The notes: generated by a model from the sequence alone, not told the origin. A stretch of DNA of 64,000 nt from Elgaria multicarinata webbii (GCF_023053635.1 NC_086177.1:97436001-97500000); one strand, 5' to 3'. Counted from the first letter of the stretch, positions 34,805 through 45,611 are shown. Made by a program: numbers and translations.

Positions 34805-35060
34805 CTTTGTGGAGCGTGGGGGATGCCGGAATAACAGCTTCGTCTCTCGTCTCCTATAGCAACAGCAGAGCGCGAGGACTGCGAGGCGGGCCGATCTGTT
34901 CCAAAAGCGCGCCAAAACCTCTGCCTTGCGAGACACGGGGTGGGCGGGGCTTTGCGTATCACGTGGCCAATCTGAGGGAGAGGAGGCGGGGCTAAAGCGG
35001 CAAGCCTGTGAGAAGGCTACGCGGGTGGAAATTGCCTGCGGGTGGTTGTGCTAAGAGATG
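34560..35060 (-). promoter_or_regulatory. DSCC1: DSCC1 promoter and 5' CpG region
   Basis: CpG-rich block around DSCC1 exon 1. Upstream of the start codon are GC boxes GGGCGGGGC at 34942-34950 and GGCGGGGC at about 34985, an E-box CACGTG at 34960-34965, and directly beside it an inverted CCAAT box. No TATA box. Consistent with a housekeeping replication gene. The start site is inferred at about 34.85-34.94 kb. Confidence 0.7.
34635..34804 (-). CDS. DSCC1: DSCC1 exon 1, coding part
   Basis: Encodes MRSREEVEATLHVAKVNPEE through CCLLQLEPDLCAELEAGR. Donor AAG/GTACGT. The frame stays open upstream to another ATG at 34936, which would add 44 Arg-rich residues not present in human. Confidence 0.94.
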
Positions 35061-35156
35061 ATTTTGTGGTTCGCGTGCGCCACCGGTGCAGCAAAAGGAA
35101 AGGTGGGAGGGAGATTTTAAACCACCGAAAAAATTCTAAAAGACCTTCCGTTAAAT

Positions 35157-35474
35157 TAGGGTGACCATATGAAAAGGAGGACAAGGCTCCTGTATCTTTA
35201 ACAGTTGCATAGAAAAGGGAATTTCAGCAGGTGTCATTTGTTCATGGAGAAGCTGGTGAAATTTCCTCTTCATCACAACAGTTAAAGCTGCAAGTGCCCT
35301 GCCCTCTTTTAAATCTGGTCACGCTAGTATAGCTCCTGCACCTTTAACTATTGTGATGAAGAGGGAATTTCACCAGCTTCCCCATATATACAAATGACAC
35401 CTGCTGAAATTCTCTTTTCTATGCAACTGTTAAAGATACAGGAGCCCTGTCCTCCTTTTCATATGGCCACCCTA
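35157..35474. mobile_element. hAT-like MITE, TAGGGTGACCATATG family
   Basis: A 318 bp palindromic element from TAGGGTGACCATATGAAAAG to its mirror, with an exact 8 bp duplication CGTTAAAT at 35149-35156 and 35475-35482. A second copy at 53241-53980 is split by another element. Confidence 0.88.
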
Positions 35475-35480
35475 CGTTAA

Positions 35481-35635
35481 ATTTATTTATTTATTTATTA
35501 CATTTTTATACCGCCCAATAGCCGAAGTTCTCTGGGCGGTTCACAAAAATTAAAACCATAATAAAACAACCAACAGATTAAAAGCACAAATACAAAATAC
35601 AGTATAAAAAGCACAACCAGGATAAAAGCACAACT
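35481..35635 (-). mobile_element. LINE 3' tail
   Basis: (TTTA)n then ATACCGCCCAATAGCCGAAG and TTCTCTGGGCGGTTCACAAA: minus-strand copy of the TAAA-tailed family. It sits directly against the MITE at 35157-35474. Confidence 0.7.
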
Positions 35636-35853
35636 CTTTTTCCATTAGTGAGGGATCTAAGAGACGGTTCAATAATTGCACTGTTTTGCTTTAGTTTATT
35701 GCTACTAATTATTTCTATAGTTGCAGCTTCCCTTGTTTTGCCCTCCCTTCTGCACCGCTGAAGCCAAAAGTCAGGAAAACCATTCATTTCTTTCTATAAA
35801 GCAAGAGTTAAGGTTCTTAAAGCCTGGCCCCTGTACATATTTATGTAAAAGTT

Positions 35854-35980
35854 AGGGTGCAATCCAATGCTTGTTCAGACAGGGGGGAAAAGTCCTAAAA
35901 TTCCCAGCATGGCTGGATGGGGAATGTTGGGGGTTGTAGGATTTTTTTTCCTGTCTAAATATGGATAAGATTGCATCCTT
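35854..35980. mobile_element. Foldback MITE
   Basis: AGGGTGCAATCCAATGCTTG mirrors TGGATAAGATTGCATCCT. Centre CAGCATGGCTGG. Same family as 51991-52104. Confidence 0.7.
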
Positions 35981-35999
35981 AGGCACAATTAATTCAATG

Positions 36000-38320
36000 G
36001 GACTTAAACATAATTGAGGGTTGCAGCTGGCTGGGGGTGGGCTTTCTCATGGTACCCTTTACAAGCAGAAATTGGCAAACTTACAAGGCATGGCTGTGTT
36101 GGCTAGTTGGCAACTCTATGCCCCCAAATCTGCATGAGATTAAAACGTTGCCCACCCAGCCTGACCGAGGAGCCTTCCTAAACAAAAGGTCTTCCTGTTT
36201 GGGCTGGAATTTTGCCTGAGCAGCAGTGCCAGCTCCAGGCTTTGGAAGCCCCTTGGGCAAGATGCCCTCAGTGGGGGCCCTCCTTCAGTGATTCCATGTT
36301 CTCACTGCCATTTTCACCAGCTGATACTCCTCTTTCTCACCGTTGCTTCCTCTTGCTTGCTTGACGGGCAGAAAACTGGGCCAGAGCAAGAGGTGGTTGC
36401 AATGGTGAAGAGAAGTAAAAGGTCCAGGAGGGTTCTTTGTGGCCTCTACTGGGGTGTGGGCCATCAGCTGGTGCCTGACCATGCCTACCCTGAAGAGCAG
36501 TGATCTTCCTAGTTCCGATATGGCCTTCAGCTCCGGTACAAACTCGGCTCTTCTATGGCTTGACATTGACATGTGGCCAAACAACGGGAAGATTTAGGAT
36601 TGGCAAACACATTCCTCTTTAAATTTATTTTTACTCTAATGCAATAACCCTACATCCCTCAGTTTGATTCTGTGCTCAAACAAAGCCACATGGGGGCAGA
36701 CTGGTACAACACATGCAAAAGGGAATGTTGCAGTGATAAATGTGATACAGAACTGAAAGGAGGGATTTCTCCTACAACTAGAAATCTTCACCTTCCAGAT
36801 AGCCCTGACAACTACTGTCCTCTCTTGGAGAGAAATCTCCATCCAAGTGTTGTTGACAGCTGATGTATTCTTGCAAACAGCATGTTATTCGGGGAAGGGA
36901 CCAAATTCTGGCTTGTGGCTTTCAGCATATTGTATGGTTGCCGTAATTTTAGCATTGACCTACCTGTCTTAGAAGGATGTGGGAAGGAATAGTGACGTCA
37001 GTTGCTTGTGGTGTGCAAGTTTCAAGTGCTAAGTATCCTAAACTATTGCTTGGGTTAGATAAGAATGTTTGGTATACATTCTGCAAAGAGCAAGAAAAGG
37101 TGTAGTCCTTAACAAACAAGAATACAATACTCAACCAAAAGTTAAGGGTATATATATACAATGAAACCATAATATTTAATGTACAAAAAAGTAAAATAAA
37201 GATTAACAATATCACATTAAAAGTACAAAAGCATATTGCACAGACCAATATGTGTCTAAAACTTCAAAGAAGGAGGCCAAATGCGTTTCAACGGAAAAAG
37301 TCTTCATCAGTGACCAATATGGGCTGCTGTTTACTCCCTGCAGGTTTATAGGGGCTAACTTTACAATTCTCACATGTGTGTGAAATAAGATATAAGATGT
37401 CACTCCCCTTTAAAAGTATGTCGGGATTCAGCCTTTTACACCGCCTAGGTCATAGTCATCACCCAAAGGTACTATGTTAATTGCGCTGAAGCAAAATTAA
37501 CGAAAAGAATTTCTCAGTATTTATTTACTTTTGTCAAGGGATCAGATGGGAATATCATGGCATTTATATCAGCCTTGTAAATAAGCCCACAAAAGTTACC
37601 ATATTTCAGCAACAGCAAAAATTGCTAGCCTGCTAAGATATTAGTAACCTGCATTTCTATGCTGGTCTTGGGATAGCGGTGGGGTCAGGAGACGCCTTGT
37701 CCTAAATGGCCAGCAGGGAAAACTAGCTTCTTAGCAGGCAAATTAAAAACAAAAACAAAACACCCTTCTACCAAACAGATTTCTAGAGGTAGAGACAGAG
37801 CAATCTATCCTTCCTCCACCAGCCCACTGTATTTCTGTGATGGTCATGGAGGAAGACACTTGTTCCTCTGCGTTTAGCTCGGATATGACACTGGTTGATA
37901 GAGGAAGGATTGAACAAACCACCCTTGCTTCACCTGCATGGTTGCCTGTGGCTAGAATTTTTATATTCAGAATTTTCGTATTCTGAAAATTAGAAGTTGA
38001 GAACAATTTCTTTTTACCTCCTACGCCTACCTTTCCTCAGCCTTTTAACTTGCCAGAGCTCTCTGGCAAAAACTGAAGACTAAGACAGATAGGAAGCATT
38101 GAAAATTGCTGGAACTTATTGTGGGCTTGTCACATGTCTAGTGCAGCCTGGCCTAGAAACGGGAAGCGTTTCATTCTTTTAACCACAGGTTACCTCTTAA
38201 CTTGTTTAAGCATGGCTGGCTTGTTAATGAGGTGTGCTATTAAACATGTTTTAGAGGTAGAAAGAGCAGAGAGAGCACATTCAGTGTGGTGGTCATTAAC
38301 ACTAAATAGTATGGCAGTTT
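36000..38320. other. DSCC1-DEPTOR intergenic region, no gene seen
   Basis: I find no exon or RNA gene. At 37080-37420 is a likely old repeat of unknown family containing AAATGCGTTTCAACGG and GTCTTCATCAGTGA, a pattern common near ends of reptile and amphibian retroelements. The rest is unremarkable AT-rich sequence. Confidence 0.5.
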
Positions 38321-38329
38321 GGCTGCCTT

Positions 38330-39135
38330 AGCAGCGACACTCAGAAGATTTGATTCCTCGCTCTCCTTTATTCCTCATATTGAGGCAGTAGCTAAATCCT
38401 GTCGTTTTTTCCTGTATAATATTGCCAGGATCTTTATCTGTCTCTTCTGCCAAGACTCTTGTTCATGCATTGGTTATTTCTCGGTTGGACTACTGCAACC
38501 TTCTTTTCACTGGCCTTCCTTCTTCTCACATCAGTTCGTTGGTTTCTGTTCACCACTCTGCTGCTAAGATCATCTTCTTGGCTCGCCGCTCTGACCATGT
38601 TACTCCACTTCTGAAATCTCTTCATTGGCTTCCAGTTCACCTCAGAATCCAATACAAACTTCTCCTGTTAACCTACAAAGCTTTTCACTGTCTAGCTCCT
38701 TCCTATCTTTCCTCTCTCATCTCACACTATTGCCCTGCTCGTGCTCTTCGCTCCTCTGATGCCATGTTTCTCACCTGCCCAAGGGTCTCTACTTCCCTTG
38801 CTCGGCTTCGTCCATTTTCTTCAGCTGCCCCTTACGCCTGGAACGCTCTTCCAGAACATTTGAAAACTACAAGTTCAATCGCAGCTTTTAAAGCTCAGCT
38901 AAAAACTTTTCTTTTTTCTAAAGCTTTTAAAACTTGATTTTGATCTGACTTTTATACTGTTAGTTTTACTGTACCCTGTGCCTGTTTGGTGCATTCTCTT
39001 CCCCTTCTTATTGTTTTATTATGATTTTATTAGACTGTAAGCCTATGTGGCAGGGTTTTGCTATTTTATTGTTTTACTCTGTACAGCACCATGTACATTG
39101 ATGGTGCTATATAAATAAATAAATAAATAAATAAC
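38330..39135 (+). mobile_element. L2-type LINE, 3' part of reverse transcriptase and tail
   Basis: Encodes the RT thumb and C terminus: FDSSLSFIPHIEAVAKSCRF, then after one frameshift near 38420 VISRLDYCNLLFTGLPSSHI, VTPLLKSLHWLPVHLRIQYK, RLRPFSSAAPYAWNALPEHL and FKAQLKTFLFSKAFKT with a stop. The 3' UTR ends ATGGTGCTATATAAATAAA. Heavily 5' truncated; a relatively well-preserved copy, with 171 codons still open. Confidence 0.88.
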
Positions 39136-39289
39136 TAATAACTATCAGGAATGTGCAGGAAAACAAGATAATGCTAGATTTTTTAGGAGGAAGTTCATGA
39201 TAGAATTTTTAGGATTAAAAGGTAAAGCTACAACCTATTAAAGAAGAGGCCGCAATGGTGTTGTACAGCACAAGCTTTGCATGTATAAG

Positions 39290-39960
39290 GGTTCAATGAC
39301 TGGCATATCCAATGAAGGGATCTGGCTAGGAAAAGACCGTGCCCCAAACCGGCTATTAGCCAAAGGGAGACAGTATTGGCCTTGGTTAACCTACAGTTTT
39401 GACTCTACAAAATCAAAATATTTAGAGTGGTTAACCTTTTTTTTTTTTTGCGAAGAGCTCCATAGTGTTCTTCAACCGGATAAACGGGCATTAAAATTGC
39501 AAATGCAGTTCAGTGTAAACAAGTGTGAAGTGATATATTTGGGGGCGAAAAAAATATTCCCAACTTCGTGTATACACTGATAGGGTCTAAACTGGCAGTG
39601 GCTGACCAGGAAAGAGATCTTGGAGTTGTCATACGAATCTACAGCAAGGCCACGCTTTAAAACTGAACAGTTCCAGTCATCACATCTCAGCAAGGATAGT
39701 GTCGAGCTGAAAAAGGTGCATAAAAGGACAAGCGAAATGATCAAAGGCCTGAGCAAGACTCCTACAAAGAAAGTTGACAATTTTGGGGCTCTTTATTTAT
39801 TTATTTATTACATTTCTATACCGCCCAATAGCCGGAGCTCTCTGGGCGGTTCACAAAAATTAATAAAGTAAATAAAGGGTGGACATAATAGAGATGTATA
39901 AAATTATGAATGGAAAAGACAGAAGATTTTCTCTCCCTGTCATGACCCAGAGACTTCCAA
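39290..39960 (+). mobile_element. CR1-like LINE fragment with insertion
   Basis: Reads CEVIYLGAKK and KLAVADQERDLGVVI in different frames, typical of CR1-group reverse transcriptase. A TAAA-tailed LINE end (minus) at 39792-39870 interrupts it, after which GATAGAGATGTATAAAATTA-like sequence continues. Part of the same family is at 42310-42470. Confidence 0.6.
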
Positions 39961-40317
39961 TGAAACTGAGTTGTGGATGATTCAGGACACATAAAATGAA
40001 GTTGTGGGAGATTCAGGACTTAAAAGGCTCTCTGGCTCTCTCATTTACTCATTCATTCTTTTTTCGCAGTAGCTGCTGACACTCAGCATGAGTTCTTTAG
40101 CTTTGCCTTGTTGGCTTTAGTGATAACCTGGCTGCTGTCATCGTGTCAACTTTAAAGTGGGGTTGGGAGAGGAAAACAGAAGCCATCCAATTAACTGTAG
40201 TGAGGGAAGAGACCCAAGAGGCAAAGAACAATGTGATTGGCTAGCTCAGGCCAGGTGCTGGAAGGAAAATTGAATGCATCAGCAAGAGAAAGAGACCAAC
40301 TTGGACCTGTGCACTTA

Positions 40318-40437
40318 TTTTTAAAGATGGAAGTTGCTGCTCTCTCCTGCAGTGTACAGGAGAAGCAGTGCGATCAAAACAGCCCACTGAATGGGCCAAG
40401 TGCACATTGTTTACTTCCTCTTTCAAAAGGAAGTAAT
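40318..40437. repeat. Unnamed repeat with two stem-loops
   Basis: About 88% identical by eye to 54303-54420. It contains two small inverted repeats, CTCTCCTGCAGTGTACAGGA and GCCCACTGAATGGGC. Family not recognised. Confidence 0.6.
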
Positions 40438-41174
40438 GCGGGATAAACACGCAGGTGGAGAGGCAACGGTAAGCAAACATGATTTTTCTCTGTGTGATGA
40501 CACTCTTAGAGTAATTTGCTTCAGAGAGAAGAGAGGTTAGCATGGAACTTACTAACGGTTGCAAAAATTTTGGTAGCTCAAAAATGGAGAAGTGGATCCA
40601 GGCCCTGAAAGTTTGGAACATTGCTGAGATGACAAAACTAAAAGAGTATATATGTTTGAGAGCTGGAAAACAAAAGAGAAAATGTCAGACTAGTTGGATT
40701 TTATTTTGTTTATAAAGTTAAGATGCAATTGTGATAGATAAGTATGAAACTTTTTCCTCTTTTGTAAGTATTATAATATTACGTACTTTTGGTATTTTTT
40801 GGAAATCATGAATATTTATATATTGTGTGATATATTTGTTTGTTATATTTTTATTGATAGTTGCATTTAATTGAAATTATAATATGTAATGGTTTTTTTC
40901 TTTATTCTATATGCGGTTTATATAATAGTGCCCTAAATAAATTAGTAGACTTATCATGACTATAGGTTAGCATCTAGCACACTAAGTTTTCCAATGTGCT
41001 TATGCACATTGATAATGTGAGGGTCAGGGGAAGAGGTGCAAATAAAGTGAAGGAAGCTGAAAACTGGGCAAGCTGCACATGCTCCAATTTTGGAATTAAT
41101 TTTAGAAATCCTTCCAGGGTGCTTCGAGAGGACTTTTATCATATAGTTGCTCTGCTTCATTCACAGAAATTTAA

Positions 41175-41202
41175 GTGTGTGTGTGTGTGTGTGTGTGTGT
41201 GT
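41175..41202. repeat. (GT)n microsatellite
   Basis: About 14 GT units, 22 bases before the solo LTR. A second, similar run lies at 51487-51516. Confidence 0.95.
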
Positions 41203-41224
41203 CTGTCCGTCCCCAGATGGTCAT

Positions 41225-41784
41225 TGTCATGTCTAGCCCTGCTGCCCCTGTTTTGGAAGAAGGTGTTTCAGGTAATCAATCAGAATCAGACTCTGAAGTA
41301 GAGGAGTTGGCCCCAGACACAGGCCAGCCTGTACTAGTGGGGGACAGAGCTCTCACGCTTTCTCCTCCAGCTGGTCAAGATCTCCCTCCAGAGCTTATCT
41401 CGTCCAGGGCAAATCATACAGAAGCAGTGGGAAGCCAACGTTCTGAAGGAGAGGGCACCGACAGGCTAACTGATCCTAGGGTGCTGCGCAGGCTAAAACG
41501 CACAGAGAGGAAAGGAAGATGAGAAAAAGTCGGCCTGGCTTGCATCGTGTCTGAAGCTGCCTCAGAACTAACCTCTCTGAAGTTAACACCTTTTGGGAAA
41601 AGGCTTTCCGTTCTCCTTGAAATGATAATTGTCTCTCTTAGTTTGCATAGGGAGAAGTTTCCAAGAGATTAGACACTCTTCAGGTGGGAAGAGATGTTTA
41701 TTGCTTAAATAAAGCTTTGTGGATTACTTAGCAGGACTCGTTATTGTCTCCTAAGAAGGTAGGAGGTTTTTTAAGAAACATGAC
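41225..41784 (+). mobile_element. Solo LTR (retrovirus or Gypsy kin), fossil
   Basis: A 560 bp block beginning TGTCATGTC and ending CATGAC, flanked on both sides by GGTCAT (41219-41224 and 41785-41790). A poly(A) signal AATAAA is at about 41710. No internal region or second LTR follows, so it looks like a solitary LTR. TGTCATG ends are common in Ty3/Gypsy LTRs, but the family is not certain. The conserved flanks suggest moderate age. Confidence 0.65.
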
Positions 41785-42309
41785 GGTCATCTTCTACTTG
41801 TAACCTGATGTTTTCCCACCACTTCTTTCTTTTTTCTATGAAAAATCCATTCTGGAAGAAAAATGGAAAGCTGAACAATATCTTTTGATTGTTAGCTCTT
41901 GGAGCCCTCCATCCGGAAAGCACCCCTAGTTAAACTAGGAGTTTTTCTACATTAGACATTTATTGTGAACTCATCATACCCTATGCATGGTTGTTTACTG
42001 GTTCTTTAGACAATGTTGTGACCCAGTTTCACTTCTCTGTTTAACCATCACTTTTGCAGAGTTTCTTTGTCTTGTTTTTTGAGCATGGAAAATGTGGCAT
42101 TTAATTGTGAAAGTGAAAGAAACCACTTTTTTCACTTGTGTGTTTGCGCTATTCCACTATACCATCGTGCCACCTAGAGGTTATATAGCAGGAAAGTAAG
42201 AAAGGAAACACTCCTTTTGTAGTGCTCCATGACAAAATAAAGTAGATATTGCAGATTAACAGCCTTGTGTAGAAAAACTCTAGAATTCAGGGGAAGTAGA
42301 ACATGGGGC

Positions 42310-42470
42310 AGAATGGGATATTGTGGAGCTGGAAAAGGTGCAGAATAGGTCAACTGAAATAGGGGAGTTCTTCCAGCCCTTTATGGAGGGGTAGCCTTAA
42401 GAAGAGGCAACTAGAGCAGGACATGATAGAGGTGTATAAAACTATGCATGGAGAAAGTGGATAAGGAGGT
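42310..42470 (+). mobile_element. CR1-like LINE scrap
   Basis: GGAAAAGGTGCAGAATAGGT and GATAGAGGTGTATAAAACTA match the RT 3' region also seen at 39700-39920. Confidence 0.5.
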
Positions 42471-43094
42471 GTTTTTCTTCTGCATCTCTTCATTCTCCTG
42501 ATAATTTGGTCTGGTTCAGCTGGTCTCTTAAGTTCTTAATATTAAAATAATTAAATAAAGAAAATCTTGTTAACCAGCCTTGTAAATAAGCCCACAAAAG
42601 TTTAGTAACTTTTGTAAACAAACAAGAAAAAGCACTAGTCTTCCATGTGAGCTATTCTTGCTCCTCAATGGCCAGCATAGAAACTGAGGCTACTAGCCAC
42701 TTAGGCTACTTAAAATAAAACAGACTTCTGCCAAGCAGTCTCATGGAGGAGACCTCCCATCTGCTAGCGCGCTGCATTCTTATGTTTGCAACTCTCCATA
42801 GTTATTCTCTCACAAGAGTGCACTGTTACACAGACACAAGCAAGCAAACCCAGTGCAAACAAAAAGATTCTGTCTCCAGAGAAAGTTCTGTGTAAACACG
42901 CCTCTCACACACCCTTTCACTGCACTACTGATAACAAAAGGCAGCGGAGAGAATTAAAAGAACAGTAAAGACAAAACTGCCTGGTGTGTGCCTCCTGCAG
43001 GAATAACTCTCAGACCTTTCTGGAATTATAGGACAGGAGTTCCAGGACACAGCGGTATGGCTTCCCAGTGAGGTTTGAGCCCCAGTACTTCTTT

Positions 43095-43150
43095 AGGGTG
43101 CAATCCTAGGACTTTTATTCCTGTCTAAACATGCACAGGATTGTGCCCTA
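43095..43150. mobile_element. Minimal foldback MITE, 56 bp
   Basis: AGGGTGCAATCCTAGGACTT directly meets CTGTCTAAACATGCACAGGA and TTGTGCCCT: only the tips of the family at 51991-52104, the middle lost. Confidence 0.65.
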
Positions 43151-43270
43151 AATGTGTGCCTAGCAGCTATGTTTTCAGTTTTACTCCAGAGCTGGCACAG
43201 GGGCCCTGATCCAGAAGGAGACCCTAGTGCGGGGTAGAGGTCTTTTTAAGAGCTGGACTCCCTTCACCTA

Positions 43271-43440
43271 GGCCTAATCTACACCAAGCAGGATATTGCA
43301 CTACAAAAGCGGTATATAAAGGACAAGCCACACCACTACTTTATAGCGCTATTGAAGTGCACTGACAACTGTTGGGGGCCATTGACACGTACGATATACC
43401 GCTTTCATAGTGCAATATCCTGCTTGGTGTAGATTAGGCC
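43271..43440. mobile_element. Palindromic MITE, 3 bp duplication
   Basis: GGCCTAATCTACACCAAGCA and onward mirrors TGCTTGGTGTAGATTAGGCC almost perfectly over 45 bases. Flanked by CTA on both sides (43268-43270 and 43441-43443), as in Harbinger-like elements. It lies 500 bp upstream of the DEPTOR promoter. Confidence 0.8.
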
Positions 43441-43555
43441 CTACTCTAGAGCAAAACTGAAAAGAAGACATATTTTTAGACAGAAACAAGTCCTGCAATT
43501 CCTATAATTCCCCAGCAAGGCCATGCTGGATGATGGGAGTTGTAGGACTTTTTTT

Positions 43556-43930
43556 TCTATCTATGCCTGCATAGGATTGTTGGATAGGATATGCTGGGAC
43601 TTGTAGGACTTCCTTCTGTCTAAACATGCAGAGGATTTCTGGCTTGGGGATGCTGGGAGTTGTAGGTCAATTTTATCTCTCTCTCTTAAACATGCTTAGG
43701 ATTTCTGGCTTGGGGATGCTGGGAGTTGTAGGTCAATTTTCTCTCTCTCTTAAACATGCTTAGGATTTCTGGCTTGGGGATGCTGGGAGTTGTAGGTCAA
43801 TTTTTTCTCTCTCTTAAACATGCTTAGGATTTCTGGCTTGGGGATGCTGGGAGTTGTAGGACATCCCCAGCCCCCGTTTTAAACATGCTTAGGATTTCTG
43901 GCTGGGGGATGCTGGGTCTTGGAGGGCTTT
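43556..43930. repeat. Tandem array of about 65 bp units upstream of DEPTOR
   Basis: Units start at 43621, 43687, 43751, 43815 and 43880, with one more degenerate unit before. Each has TAAACATGCTTAGGATTTCT, then GGCTTGGGGATGCTGGGAGT and TGTAGG. The unit derives from the half-palindrome of the foldback family at 51991-52104. The array ends at the DEPTOR CpG island. Confidence 0.9.
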
Positions 43931-44530
43931 TTTCCTCGTCAAGAAGCAATCCAGCGCTGCAGCTTTTAATTGACAGCTCCCCACCCCACCTTGGCCCTAT
44001 TTCTGTTTTGTTTCGGAGGAAGAAGAACAGGAAAGGCTCCGTTGAGAGGAGGGGAGAGGGGAAGGGGAGAGCGAGGCGGCGGCGGCGGCGGGATCCCTGA
44101 ATTGCAGAAGCGCCTCCCTGCAACTCGGCGGCTCGCTCTGCAATCTTGCGAAAGGTCGCTGGCGGTAAACCCGCCGCGGCTCTCCCTCCCCAACCCAGGC
44201 CGGCCTGCTTGCCTGCCTCCCGACCTTGAGCTGGACCGTGCTTTGCAGTTGACATTGAACGCGCGCTTAGCCCGAGCAGCTCCTCGCCGCCGCGGTGCCA
44301 GACGCCGGAGGGGGACGGACGCTGCTGGGTGGGCTTGCCTTGGCCGGGCCGCCGCGGTGCTGCGACCACGTGTCCCTCGCAAGGCCGCCTGTCACACCAC
44401 AACAAGGAAGCCAGTGCTGGAATCTCTGCTCTCCAGCAGGCGGGAGGGAAAGCGGCTCGCCCCGAGTCAGGTGAGTGGCAGCCCGCGGAGCAGGGTAAGG
44501 GCGAGGGTTGCGTTTCCTTCTTTTGCCGAC
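43930..44530 (+). promoter_or_regulatory. DEPTOR: CpG island, DEPTOR promoter region
   Basis: Strongly CpG-rich block at the expected 5' end of DEPTOR, with a GGCGGCGGCGGCGG run at about 44077, CACGTG at about 44368 and many GC boxes. Several long open frames on both strands are explained by GC content. No TATA box is evident. Confidence 0.75.
44050..44470 (+). other. DEPTOR: DEPTOR exon 1, untranslated (5' end inferred)
   Basis: Ends in a perfect donor, GAGTCAG/GTGAGT, after 44470, inside the CpG island and on the same strand as the DEPTOR coding exon 961 bases later. The 5' limit is a guess. That this exon splices to 45431 is inferred from position and splice sites. Confidence 0.6.
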
Positions 44531-44589
44531 TGAAATAACCCCCCCCCTTCAAAGACATCAACATGGGGGGAGGCTATCAATGGCTACTA

Positions 44590-44780
44590 GTCCTCATGGC
44601 TATGGGCTACCTCCAGTGGCAGAACGCCTGTGTACACCAGGTGCTGGGGAACATGGGTGGGAGGGTGCTGTTGCATTCATGCCCTGCTTGTGGCTTTCCC
44701 GTGGGTAGCTGGTTGGCCGCTGGGTGAGCAGAATGCTGGACTAGATGGACCCTTGGTCTGATCCTGCATGGCTCATCTTC
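44590..44780 (+). mobile_element. SINE-like repeat, GGACTAGATGGACCC family
   Basis: Ends GCTGGACTAGATGGACCCTT and GGTCTGATCCTGCATGGCTC. Parts of the family recur at 47460-47640 (plus) and 21680 (minus). A LINE tail (ATACTGCCCCATAGTCGAAG) follows at 44785-44862. Confidence 0.6.
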
Positions 44781-45430
44781 TGTCTTTTATTTATTTTTAT
44801 TTATTTAATTTATTGCATTTGTATACTGCCCCATAGTCGAAGCTCTCTCGTTCACATTATGCAGTGCTTTGGCGGGGGGGGGGGGGGTCAGTTTTGGGGA
44901 TGACCTGTCAAAATACTCCAAACTGTCAAAAGGAGAATTAGCTCCCCCTAAATCAGGGCTTTTTTTTTTATGGGCTGCAAAAGTCTCTTCGTTGCAAGGG
45001 AGCTGTTGTGCCGGAGGGAAAGGATCTGTGGGTCAGAGAAGCAACTGTTTGGTAGATTTCCACTCAAAGGCTGGGAAGCAGGGAGAGTGACAAGTTGTTA
45101 AGCTGGAGAATAAATACATTTGCGGGCTGCAAATTGCAAAGAGCTCAAGGGCAGGGCGTGGGATAGGCATGCAGGAAACAAAAGCAAAAGAAAAGGGAAA
45201 TAAGGATCGATGGGATTTTTAATTAAAGCAGGGCATAATTGTCTGGAAAGGACACAGCTTAAGATGCATGATGCCAATTACGGGGTGGGTGGGGGGTGAA
45301 GATATGTACAGAATGGTTTTCCCGGGAGGATGTTAAAAGCTTGTTGCTAAATTGCAGGTTGAAGTCCTGGTACACTGAGAAATAGATTTGCTCTCTTTAA
45401 CCTTCTGGCTGTTCTGTGTCCCCTGGCCAG

Positions 45431-45529
45431 GTTGGTAATAATGGAAGAAGGTAGCTTGGGCCCCATGCAGCAGAGGGCTACTGAACTGGAACACATGGCC
45501 GAGGTCCTGCTTACAGGGGAGCAGTTACG
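45431..45529 (+). CDS. DEPTOR: DEPTOR first coding exon
   Basis: DEPTOR is an inhibitory partner of mTORC1 and mTORC2 with two DEP domains and a PDZ domain (known). The acceptor CCTGGCCAG is followed by ten untranslated bases and ATG at 45441. It encodes MEEGSLGPMQQRATELEHMA and EVLLTGEQL plus two bases of an Arg codon, then donor CG/GTAGGA. Human has MEEGGSTG..., GGAQQRELERMAEVLVTGEQLR, so the Ser/Gly-rich linker is about eleven residues shorter here. The DEP domains begin in the next exon, which I do not find before 64000. The rest of the window is therefore intron. Confidence 0.9.
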
Positions 45530-45611
45530 GTAGGAGTCTTTGTCTTTTTACTTTGCCAAAGTGAGGTGAGGTCTGGGGCAGGGGGGATTCTTTGTACACA
45601 GCGACGGATGG

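Noticed and set aside
36000-38300. A gene between DSCC1 and DEPTOR
   Set aside because: Only short unconserved frames and repeats are present. Human has no gene there in the order I recall.
43824-44564. 246-codon open frame on the minus strand at the DEPTOR island
   Set aside because: It runs through the CpG island and the tandem repeat, has frames open on the other strand too, and matches no protein I know. GC content explains it.
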